DNA from: Mya arenaria
Lineage: Eukaryota; Mollusca; Bivalvia; Myida; Myidae
Length of the DNA: 64,000 nt
Direction: 5' to 3'
NCBI RefSeq assembly: GCF_026914265.1
Contig: NC_069135.1
Location: 10,762,887-10,826,886 of the forward strand
Shown here: positions 25,521 to 35,852 of the stretch, one piece after another
Numbering within the stretch: position 1 is the stretch's first letter
Layout: the number at the start of each line of letters is the position of its first letter
Translations under genes and position numbers: made by a program
Notes under the pieces: model-generated
What the model saw: only the letters and a program-made list of their open reading frames with translations
Databases searched by the model: none
Told to the model about the DNA's origin: nothing

Positions 25521-25751
25521 GCTGACCACTGCAATTCATTTCTATGGTAACAAGGCAATCATAAGTTGGAGTTCATACTGAGCATTATTATTTTTATTTT
25601 ATTTTCCATACTTTCATTTTGTACACAAACTTGTACATTTGGGGTCGAGAAGCCCATTGAATTGCGCAGGCGTGTAAATTTAATTTGTGTATCTAATAAT
25701 AGCTACAAGGTTTTCCTAAAATGATTATTACGAACAATGATTATTGTGTAC

Positions 25752-26663
25752 CAGGGTTCAAATTTAGACTCGCATACTCGCAAAATGCGAGCGACATTTG
25801 CAAATTGCGAGTGACTTTTATTCAAGCTCGCAAAATTCTGCGAGTGGCTTTTTCTAGACCACAAAATGTTAAAAGAAAAGTAGAATAAATATGAACTCAA
25901 CTCCCCTACGTAGTCGAGTGTAAACAGCCTATAAATGGCATGTTTACACTACCAGTATAAAGAAGACAGTATGGAGTCACGCTCTAGTAAGTTTTCAAAA
26001 TAGAACAAATACGGAAAAGGCCGAGTTTTATCGCGAATCTTTCCGGGATGCTCCGAGTCGTGCATAATACAAAGTGAATACAAATGACGTAATCACCTAG
26101 CTCAATCATTGGCTAAATTTAGCGCTTTCGCGCACTATATGTAAACCCCATCAACCTTTGAATATATTTCCGCCCAACTGTCAAAGTGAATAGACTTCGT
26201 CGATCGATATATTTCATGATCCAAAGCATCCACGCTACATTTACTGTTGCTTTTATTGATTTTAAATTTATAATGTTATTGTTTTTAATACTTAGAGACT
26301 AAATGAAATCTGTTGTGTGCTTGCCGAATGTGTATTACCCGATCGCCAGGGTAAATATACAAAGTGAAAATGTCAAATTATTGGACAGCTTTGTTATCAA
26401 AAAGCGGCCAGTATCTGATGAGTCTTTCCGTACCCCCAAAAAAGAATAAGCTATCAACAAGGTTTAGTCGTCGAGTCACTCAAGACTGATACTTTTTAAT
26501 ATTCATAATATGTCTTAGGTGTAAATTTCTACTTTAATTAGACAATATTATAAGGGAATAGAGCAAATAATAAAATTGCAAGTTGATTTTTCATTTTGCG
26601 AGTTGCATCAAAAAGCACTCGCAAAATTTTGCGAGTGCTCCTCAAAGTTAAATTTGAACCCTG
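25752..26663. mobile_element. Noncoding TIR element with 5-bp target duplication
   Basis: A 912-bp element with ends CAGGGTTCAAATTTA and its inverse TAAATTTGAACCCTG, flanked by TGTAC on both sides (25747-25751 and 26664-26668). Both ends carry several short inverted motifs of the form CTCGCAAAATTYTGCGAGTG, which can form hairpins. No transposase is seen. The terminal CAGG and 5-bp duplication match the element at 20071. Confidence 0.7.
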
Positions 26664-26852
26664 TGTACATATTTACAAACAGTATCACAGTGCTAGTTTG
26701 ACGCACACATTCACAGGCGGGGATTTTACTTGGGATTGGCTGGATAGAAAATGTTTTTTAAAACTTTACAAGAATACGCAATATATACCCATAGCCCATA
26801 AACACAATATATACCCATAGCCCATAAAAGACCCTGGACCTATACTAGAGAA

Positions 26853-27194
26853 ACAGTTACTTGGTATTTGGACAGCATTTTTGGCCAGTCAAGCTACCTG
26901 ATTCGAGCGATTTGGTCTATAGGGTGATCACTTGGAATGAGAATCATAAAAATCATCTGGTATAGTATACTATGATACACAATTTTAGACATAATCCACC
27001 TTTGGTCGTTCATTTTTACAAATTAAATATTTTAAAATACGGCTAAAAGTGGATTATTTGATTATTATTGGTATCATAGAGTAATAAAAAACATTTTTAT
27101 GATTCTCAGTCCAAGAGATCACCCTAGGGACCATTCGCCCGATTCAGGTAGCTAGACTGGCCAAAAATGCAGTCCTGAAATACCAAGTAACTGT
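26853..27194. mobile_element. Long-TIR foldback MITE
   Basis: The arms (26853 to about 26953 and about 27094 to 27194) are inverted copies of about 100 bp. They begin ACAGTTACTTGGTATTT and contain GGCCAGTCAAGCTACCTGAT against its inverse. The interior of about 140 bp is AT-rich. No coding capacity and no obvious target duplication. Confidence 0.7.
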
Positions 27195-27912
27195 GTTCAA
27201 AAACCTGCTAGATTGCTACATGCAGGATAGAATCTGCACAATTTATTCGGATAATACCTGAGTATCTTTCATGAGAAAGTCACATAACTTGAACTAACTT
27301 TCAACTCTTACTACAGATGTAAGATTAAGTAGCCACAGAATATTTGTTTACGGTTTTTATTTTGCCGAAGTTCTCTGACACAGTCAACACATACGCAAGA
27401 ACATAAAGGGCAATCAACAGTTCCCTTTTTTATTATTGTCTTCCACGCAGTAACCTCCCTTGTATATATTATTTATTTGGACCACTTTTCAGTGACATAT
27501 TGAACAAATACAGACTTGCATATTTACAAATATTGGATCATAATATACAATTTATAGGAAAGCATGGTATGAAATAATGAGAAATTCAATCATTTATAAA
27601 TGTGTAATATCAACATATTGGCAACTTTAAACGAGAACATAGATCATTTATTTCATGTCGGAAAATAGCTCTCATTGAGCTAATGTTTTTTGTTAACACA
27701 TACCCGACTTAAAATAAAGATTCTTGTACCTCGTATCTTGTATGGCGTCTGTCATCAGACGTTGTCTTTATATATATGTGTATTACCTTTAAGATATTGG
27801 AATCGAAAACGAAACTTAAGTTACACAATCAGTGCCGTAGCTAGAGGCGTATTTTAACCGAGGCAGAAAATTTTCCGGGGGGGGGGGGGTAGGTCCGAAA
27901 ATGTGTTGGTTC

Positions 27913-28380
27913 CTAGATCATCTGTGGTGTGCTCTGGGATGTTTTCTGTTCAGTTTCAGTAGTTATTTTACCAAACTGTTCATTATATTGTATGAATATT
28001 GTATGATTGACAGTGCCGTAGCCAGTCTTGATAGGTATGCTGAGTAGTGCGTCCTGGCACGGACTTATGGTTAATAGGCCCGTGGTCCTGGGCCACACAT
28101 TCGGCCATAAAACAGATAATATTATTGGCACTTTGTAAATAATTCTTCTATGTCCGGGAGAATCCCACAATCGCAAAATATCCGTGCGGTCTATTGGAAT
28201 GTTTGTTTGAATAAACATTAAAGCCAACCCATCGAGTCGAGTGTCTATCATGGTTGATCGCGTCCACGATTTGAGTCTTCTTAAAGCAGTGAAACTGCGT
28301 TCAAACAGGAACCCACAGGTAAAATTAACTGAAAAAAAATGCAATGATGTTGGGCAAATAGTTTTCGTCGCACATTTCAA
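27913..28380 (-). pseudogene. hAT transposase fragment, C-terminal dimerisation region
   Basis: The minus-strand frame contains FERSFTALRRLKSWTRSTM, then RLDGLALMFIQTNIPID. This is the ERSFS.LRR.K...RSTM...RL.GLAL pattern of the hAT C-terminal dimerisation domain. The frame runs on into nonsense after the domain. Together with the zinc-finger piece it fixes the orientation of the element. Confidence 0.8.
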
Positions 28381-29284
28381 ATCCTTCTTTGAGACCCAGT
28401 TGTTTTAATGTTTTCATTTGAGTGTTTCCATCTGATAATTTTGGTTGCAAATTTGCTTGTCATAGGAAGATCGTTTGAAATTGTTTGTTTGCTTTTGTCT
28501 TCAATGTCAGGGTGGCATATTTCCTGAAACAAGCATTAAATAGAAACGTGGCGAGTGTGTTATAGCTTAAATATTTTTTTTTGACATTGTGTATTTAATG
28601 TCTACTGAGCAGTAATTATTGCAGCTACATGTATTGTTCTGTTTCACTACAGTATATCAAGAGCTTGATAAAATATAAATTCAGTTGCATGTACTATATT
28701 TCTATGACATGCACATTCTAATTGTTTTTGTTGTTGCGTAAATGCTTTATTTATCATTGAAATATGTGTTGTAAATACGTTCTGCTCTTCATTATTGGAG
28801 GGAATAAAAGTATATCTATCTATCTACACGTAAGGTGGTTATGTTTTCCATATTAAACGCCATCCAATTATTCAGGAAAACGAGAAGTAAGGTGTTGAAT
28901 TACGTGGTATAAAATGGATAGAAGTGATTATGCTTATAATGGTCCAACACTGATTATTTTACCGGAATTTGTCCGGTGATTTCGTGTACCAACGATCCGT
29001 GGTTTCCCTGGCACTACAATAGTTTTTTGGTTGGAAAGTTTTTCATCATATGTGCTTATCCAGTCCATTTTAAGAAGTTAAAATTGCAAGCCTCGCGGTT
29101 TTGATCTTTTAACCACCTCCCTCTAAGAGTAATTCCTCGTAGTGAAAGTTTTATAATAACTTCAATTATGGCCATACTTAAGAGCATGTCTGATTTCGAT
29201 TATTTTATCGGAATAAGCTGTGCTCATCGAAACATTTATTGATTCCGTTTTTCCTGTATAAACTGTATAAACATCACATTAGCG

Positions 29285-29620
29285 CATTCGGAACTCCTCG
29301 GCCATTTTATCGAAAACAACCTCGGATGTATTTGGACGGTTTACATACTCAAAAAGTGGTACGTTTAAGTCCGCTGCAAATAGATCGGGTTGTTATCTTA
29401 TTAAGCAGTTAAAGTTTATGACTTAACTCTTGGGAATCTTAATTATGTTTGCAATAAAACACTTCACTGGCAATCAATTTAAACTGAGATCGATAAATAC
29501 AATTCTTAAACACTACATTTAATGAATGATATTATTCAAAAATTTACGAACTACTTCAACTGATGTACCGGCATACATCCGAGGTTGTTTTTGAAAAAAA
29601 TGGCCGAGGAGCTCCGAATG
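29285..29620. mobile_element. Mutator-like MITE, copy 1 (nested in the hAT)
   Basis: A 336-bp element with inverted ends of about 45 bp beginning CATTCGGAACTCCTCGGCCA. It is flanked on both sides by the identical 10-bp sequence CACATTAGCG (29275-29284 and 29621-29630), a target duplication in the Mutator size range. It has no coding capacity. The same family occurs at 41362-41694. Confidence 0.8.
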
Positions 29621-29639
29621 CACATTAGCGTTTACCACA

Positions 29640-29987
29640 TCAATGTGTTTTAGAACAGTTTTGACTTGGTAAGATACCCTTTAGCCCTAACATTATTTGT
29701 CCAATGTTTGAACCTTTAGCCCCAACATCATTTGTCATCATGTTAAACAATGGTGTACAAGTAAATTCTGTGTGTCTAACATCTGTTTGTGCAAACACAA
29801 AACAAGGTGTACAATAAACACCATCTTCACTACTGGTACCGGAAGACCGTAGCCAGGTAAACTGCATCTCCCAAGTATTGTTGAACTTTCTCTGTTTAAT
29901 TGCAGGATACTTGGATAGTTTATTAACATTGAAGTTAAGAATGTTGAATATCTCTTCATCTGACATGTGTCTCCGACGTGAAACCAA
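29640..29987 (-). pseudogene. hAT transposase fragment, TTF-type zinc-finger region
   Basis: The minus-strand frame reads KFNNTWEMQFTWLRSSGT, then DGVYCTPCFVF and DVRHTEFTCTPL. This is the W...F.WL....DG.YC.PC pattern of the TTF-type zinc finger that starts many hAT transposases. The frame is short and stops near the junction with the MITE inserted at 29285-29620. It is the N-terminal remnant of the transposon at 27830-30653. Confidence 0.75.
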
Positions 29988-31078
29988 AATTGCTAAATCC
30001 AGACAAACACCTGTATGGAGTAAAACACTGGAGCATGCAAAGTAGTTACGACATGAGGTAATAAATACCGCTGCTGTCTGCTTTCGACTTTAAATTTTGC
30101 GTCACAACGACTCGTTTTTATAATAAAGACGTTTTATATATAAGAAATACTAGTTAAATACAGTTCTCCACAATGAATCGTTGTCAGACCTTTAAAAGTA
30201 TCACTTTGTGTAAGTCGTAATGTAATGATTTTGTAACCCTTACGTACATTGACCGTCAATCTTCGCAATGAAGAGGAGCATACCACTAGAAATGTGCCCA
30301 GGTCTATCAAAAACCCAGAAGCGATCGAGAAACAACCGATTCTTGCTCAGTATAAAGCAATGTCTATAATTGTAGGCTAAATTTCATGCGGAATCGTTTG
30401 AACAATAGCGCGCGAGCAAAAAATATTGCAGTACAATTTAATACATTGAACAGAGTCCGACCCGACAGAGCTCAATTACAGCGAGGATGGTGCCTCAACT
30501 TGCCTCAGCGTCTGTTGCTACAACATTTTGCATAATAAATTGTACATAGTTCTGTTATATTGTAGTGGTGTCTCGAATTCAGATGCAAACTTTTATTATT
30601 TTTCATTGCCCTTTTATGTATTTTCGGTGTGCCTCAGTGTGGCTACGGCGCTGAGTCAATAATTAAAGACAGGCTTTAACTGTATATGCACGATATGCAG
30701 ACTTAAAACATACTTTAAGTTGAAAGTAGGGACTAATACCTGATTCCATATTTCTGCATACTTTCATGAACATGTATGAAGAACATTGCAACTCTATAGT
30801 AATTTCTATGATGATCAAATAGCAAGCCGAAAAAAGATGATACAGAGGCGTTGTTACTGAATGCGAAAGTGTCAATAATAACTAAGGATTCTATAAAAGC
30901 AAGTCTTTTAAGACGCCAAATAATCACATTCACATAGAATATGTTATATAATGTCATTAGTGTTTAACTGACTTAGCTGACATGTAAAAGTTCTTTAAAA
31001 CCTTCTGTATGTTAGTGCATATGCACCGCTTTCTGCACACTATATTTCGGATTTTGTTATTGGCGGAAGGCATGAAGC

Positions 31079-31137
31079 GCGCGCGCGCGCGCGCGCGCGT
31101 GTGTGTGTGTGTGCGTGCGTGCGTGTGTGTGTGTGTG
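31079..31137. repeat. (GC)n(GT)n microsatellite
   Basis: A run of GC dinucleotides changing into GT with GCGTGC interruptions. The frame across it (RARARA...VCVCV) is an artefact. Confidence 0.92.
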
Positions 31138-31139
31138 AA

Positions 31140-31400
31140 AACCAGCAGCCCAGCTAGCCAATTGGTTAGAGGGATGTGCTATTGTTCTGGTATTCATGTG
31201 TCCAGCCACCACACTAGGTACTTTCACTACCTCCAAGGATGTCTTTATTGGTGTCAGAAAAGAAAGAACCGCGCGCCAGAATTACCCTTAAATGTAAATA
31301 TGGGGAAAATTATAGAGTGTTTGGATAAGAAATCCTACATGTCCGGAAAGCTCAGTTGGTTCGAGCAGTTCTGGGTTGAAAGCCAACACTGCATGGACAC
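31140..31400 (+). repeat. Possible tRNA-derived SINE pieces
   Basis: Two stretches resemble pol III promoters: TAGCCAATTGGTTAGAGG near 31154, and AGCTCAGTTGGTTCGAGC near 31350 followed by GGGTTGAAAGCC. They are compatible with A and B boxes but degenerate. Confidence 0.35.
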
Positions 31401-31446
31401 ACTTTTCCTCACAGAATATCCTTGAGATAATAGTGCTACGCTAATT

Positions 31447-31713
31447 CACCAGTCAATATTGTAACCATGGCCCCCAGGGTCAGAGGAATAGCCGGGACTT
31501 TGACTTTCGGTCCAGCCAACCCCGGGTAAAATCCCTGCCCTGCGGGAACGAACTGATGGTTAAATCCCGGTCAAATGCCCCCGCACCTCAGAGAATCTAC
31601 ATAAGGCCCAATCTCGGCTTAATTTGGCGCTATGACAAAAACATGGCCCTTTTCCCCGGCTATCCCTGGTATTCCCCCGGACCTGGGGGGGGGGGGGGTA
31701 CAATTGACTGGTG
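31447..31713. mobile_element. GC-rich MITE with homopolymer G tract
   Basis: The left end CACCAGTCAATATTGTAACC is inverted at the right (GGGTACAATTGACTGGTG). A second inner pair (CCAGGG...ATAGCCGGG against CCCCGGCTATCCCTGG) extends the stem. A run of about 14 G lies next to the right end. Noncoding. Confidence 0.55.
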
Positions 31714-32369
31714 CATGACATAGTGTTTACGGTAATAACCATCAAATGTATCAGAGCAAATTGGATACTATAAGGAATAAGGTCTTCGGGTTGATGAAAT
31801 ATGTCGTCTGAAAAACTGAAGGAGACTATAAGTTGAATATTGTGGCAGATTATTTGGTCATAATACATTCACTAACATCTTTATGCAATATTGAAGCAAA
31901 ATAATTCGCCATAATCATTTAAATAACATCCATTTGCCTTTTAAAAATGTGTGTACCTGATAATGGGAGGCATCGAATAATGGACCAGTTTGGAATCGCT
32001 ACGTGAATACGATGTACGTTGGAATCACCTGCCACAAGCGCACTGCCAAGACATCCACTTGAACCTGCAAAGGAAGAAAACACACGCTCCTCGACCTGGA
32101 TGTGCATCTCGACAGAAAATAAAATATAGACAAATACTGTTGCGAAATCAAATGACGATTCACAATACAAGCGAAAACGCGATGAATAATTCTAGGAACT
32201 TAAATCAGTCACAATTATATTAAAAAAAGGCGCGAGTAGTATTTTGATTTAAAGTTTGGTCAGCGATGATATCTAAGCAAGCTTAAATCTCAATTTCAAT
32301 CTCAAGAAATTCGAATCGAATCTCTCTCGTGAGCTTTTCGTGACAGAAAGCATCAGTTTCCGGGTCATT

Positions 32370-33538
32370 TTACAAAATATGAAAAAAACATGCCCCCAGT
32401 GCGTCGTTAATAAACAAGCGAATTAATTATGGTTTGGCTCTTATATTACGCGAGATTGGGCAAATTGCACTAAATTAAAAAATGCAAATTATAATAAAAC
32501 TGAATTTAAATACGTTCATAATATTGCAACGTTAATGTTAATTTGAAATTAAGCCGCAGAATCTAAACTTGATTTGGAACCGAGTGGTATAGATTTACAA
32601 TATAGATAATTACGGAGGAAATGGAAATGTGTTGACTGTAGAAGAGACTTCACCTACTACCTTTTTAACAGCGTCCTCGACCAATATCGGGTTTCATTGA
32701 TTTAACCCACAATCGCAGTAAACTTGCGAGATCAAAGCAATGTTCATAATTATAACCTAATACATACAGGTATATCAGTCACTGGTACGAACTAGTTCAT
32801 TTTCTTAAACAACATCAATTTCCATAACATATTCTTTAAGTCATGACAAGAACTCATTGGTTACAGTTTGGGGCCACTCAAAACAGTTTGGCTTTGAACG
32901 GAATAGTAAAAAAATCACGCTTGTCGGCCACCTACAACCTTTTAACGCTTTCAGCGCATGGATTCTCTTTAAATATGTCTCCAGTAACCCACATCTCTTA
33001 ACTTTGAACACAATTTATTTCTTTAGAAAATACTAGGGTAGTTTAAGTCTTTCCCGTAACACACATTCTTCTGAACTCTGAACACAATATAGCTCTATAG
33101 AAAAAACTAGGGCAATAAAGATATTGATTTATTAGCATGTCCCGTAACACACATTCTTCTGAACTCTGAATACAATATAGCTCTATAGAAAATACTAGGG
33201 CAATAAAGCTATTGATTTATAAGCATGATCCGTAACCCACATTCTTCTGAACTGTGTTCCAACTTTCCAATCATAATAATAAAATATGTGAACGTTTAAT
33301 ATAAACAACATGTTAAAACCACAGCACGAGACCCAGCCCTCGATATTCAACATGTGTTGTTGCAATTGGCAAAAGTCAATTAAAACTATTAACTTTGAAG
33401 TATCGGTCATTTCTCCGAGGTTCTCAGTATCATACAAAACTTTGGCCCATTAAATAATGTAATGACATAACATAGGTGAATTAAAAGTCATGTCCTGTGC
33501 TTAAAAGGGAATAAAATACATTCACATTATTCCGCTGA
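32370..33538. repeat. Left arm of large inverted duplication
   Basis: This 1.17 kb segment recurs inverted at 34687-35852. The 80-codon chance frame in each arm differs at only two residues, so the arms are nearly identical. Each arm contains three degenerate copies of an 85-90 bp unit (around ACACACATTCTTCTGAACTC). No gene is recognisable in it. Confidence 0.85.
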
Positions 33539-34576
33539 TCAATTGTCTATGGAAACTAAACAGTTGTCTTACCAGAGGAATTACAAACAGTCGCGGTTCT
33601 TCATGACCAAATCCAAAATTGGAAGATTTAAATTCACCCTTAAAGTGTGAACAACATCCCATTTTTGATTTTACCAAAAGGAATATTAATGTTACGAAAC
33701 AATAAATACTTCCACGCAGTATTAAGAAATGTCCTTTTTATTCTACAGCATTAGTTACAATAAGTGCACCCCGGATAAAGAGACATAACATATACTAGTA
33801 CGATCATTTTAAACAACTTGCTTCAATAAATCGAAACAGAGGTATCTAAATTGTCGTTAGAATATGACGTATATGTTCAGCCAATAAACGGCCTATCAGA
33901 CTGTATTTCGATTTTCGCTAAATCGTATTAGTTTTAAACATTATTATAAAATGGCAAAGAACAACGTTAAAAAAGAAACAACCACGTTTATCCAAATTTA
34001 AATGCATGATAATCATCTACTGCATATTGATGATTAAAAGATTCGTATACGGCAGAATATAGCACTATTCTGTTCTGAATACATGTATGGCTTAACTTTT
34101 ACGAAGAATTATTCAGATAGTTCATGTTGATGGTCCATCGCATGACCCCCCCCCCCCCCCCCCGGGAAAATGGCATTGCTTTTATGCATTTGTCATGAAA
34201 AAGTTATCCATTTAAATGATAAAAGAAATCATTGCGGAAAGTATGAAACGATATAACTTTTAAAACATGTCCTTTCTACTAGCCACTTTTAAGGTAATAT
34301 GGGTTGGTATGCCGTATTCTTATAGTGAACATTTGTGCCAGGTTATTTTATGATTTTGAAATTCATGGCAAAGATGCAAGCCTAGGCAATTTGACAGTTG
34401 ACCCTTATGTGTGACCTCGACGTTTAACCTTCTGACATGGATCATGCACGTGACAACTTGACTTCTCGTAGTGATTGACCATTCACGTCGAATATTTCAA
34501 AAACAACAGCAATACAGCGCTCTTAAAAGAAGACATACAAATGATAAATTAACTATTTGCTCTTAAGTCTTTTTGA
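33539..34576. other. Spacer of the inverted duplication
   Basis: Unique AT-rich sequence with an 18-nt C tract at 34146-34163. No open frame of interest. Confidence 0.4.
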
Positions 34577-34688
34577 GAAATAAATATTCACCTTCCAGCC
34601 AACTCACCCATCCAACCACTTACTTTATATATATATATAAAGTAAGTGGTTGGATGGGTGAGTTGGCTGGAAGGTGAATATTTATTTC
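34577..34688. repeat. Perfect 112-bp palindrome
   Basis: Arms of 56 bp read from GAAATAAATATTCACCTTCC to a (TA)n centre and back, with no mismatch found by eye. It ends exactly where the right arm of the large inverted duplication begins. Confidence 0.85.
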
Positions 34689-35852
34689 AGCGGAATAATG
34701 TGAATGTATTTTATTCCCTTTTAAGCACAGGACATGACTTTTAATTCACCTATGTTATGTCATTACATTATTTAATGGGCCAAAGTTTTGTATGATACTG
34801 AGAACCTCAGAGAAATGACCGATACTTTAAAGTTAATAGTTTTAATTGACTTTTGCCAATTGCAACAACACATGTTGAATATCGAGGGCTGGGTCTCGTG
34901 CTGTGGTTTTAACATGTTGTTTATATTAAACGTTCACATATTTTATTATTATGATTGGAAAGTAGGAACACAGTTCAGAAGAATGTGGGTTACGGATCAT
35001 GCTTATAAATCAATAGCTTTATTGCCCTAGTATTTTCTATAGAGCTATATTGTATTCAGAGTTCAGAAGAATGTGTGTTACGGGACATGCTAATAAATCA
35101 ATATCTTTATTGCCCTAGTTTTTTCTATAGAGCTATATTGTGTTCAGAGTTCAGAAGAATGTGTGTTACGGGAAAGACTTAAACTACCCTAGTATTTTCT
35201 AAAGAAATAAATTGTGTTCAAAGTTAAGAGATGTGGGTTACTGGAGACATATTTATAGAGAATCCATGCGCTGAAAGCGTTAAAAGGTTGTAGGTGGCCG
35301 ACAAGCGTGATTTTTTTACTATTCCGTTCAAAGCCAAACTGTTTTGAGTGGCCCCAAACTGTAACCAATGAGTTCTTGTCATGACTTAAGAATATGTTAT
35401 GGAAATTGATGTTGTTTAAGAAAATGAACTAGTTCGTACCAGTGACTGATATACCTGTAATGTATTCGGTTATAATTATGAACATTGCTTTGATCTCGCA
35501 AGTTTACTGCGATTGTGGGTTAAATCAATGAAACCCGATATTGGTCGAGGACGCTGTTAAAAAGGTAGTAGGTGAAGTCTCTTCTACAGTCAACACATTT
35601 CCATTTCCTCCGTAATTATCTATATTGTAAATCTATACCACTCGGTTCCAAATTAAGTTTAGATTCTGCGGCTTAATTTCAAATTAACATTAACGTTGCA
35701 ATATTATGAACGTATTTAAATTCAGTTTTATTATAATTTGCATTTTTTAATTTAGTGCAATTTGATCAATCTCGCGTAATATAAGAGCCAAACCATAATT
35801 AATTCGCTTGTTTATTAACGACGCACTGGGGGCATTTTTTCATATTTTGTAA
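34687..35852. repeat. Right arm of large inverted duplication
   Basis: Inverted copy of 32370-33538, separated from it by a 1.15 kb unique spacer. The match stops abruptly at both ends (ACAAAATATG outside, CCGCTGA inside) with no target duplication. The inner end overlaps the tip of the perfect palindrome at 34577-34688. Confidence 0.85.

Larger units (their letters stand above)
27830..30653 (-). mobile_element. Dead hAT-type DNA transposon
   Basis: The termini are CAGTGCCGTAGCTA at 27830 and its near inverse at 30640-30653 (TGGCTACGGCGCTG). The minus strand between them keeps both ends of a hAT transposase (listed separately). The central region is largely lost or scrambled. A second CAGTGCCGTAGCCAG lies at 28012, which suggests a nested or rearranged end. 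Clear 8-bp target duplications are not visible. The right half is interrupted by a Mutator-like MITE at 29285-29620. Confidence 0.75.
30654..32369. other. Gene-less stretch between hAT and inverted duplication
   Basis: Beyond the GC/GT microsatellite, the SINE-like pieces and the MITE at 31447-31713, I see no coding or structural signal. Confidence 0.3.

Noticed and set aside
31009..31425. 138-codon plus-strand frame
   Set aside because: Runs through the GC/GT microsatellite and SINE-like sequence.
33195..35030. Two matching 80-codon frames at 33195 and 34788
   Set aside because: Their similarity reflects the inverted duplication of DNA; the sequence shows no domain and both arms would have to be coding.
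32370..35852. Paired LTRs or a Polinton-type element
   Set aside because: The arms are inverted, not direct, no target duplication is visible, and the spacer codes for nothing.
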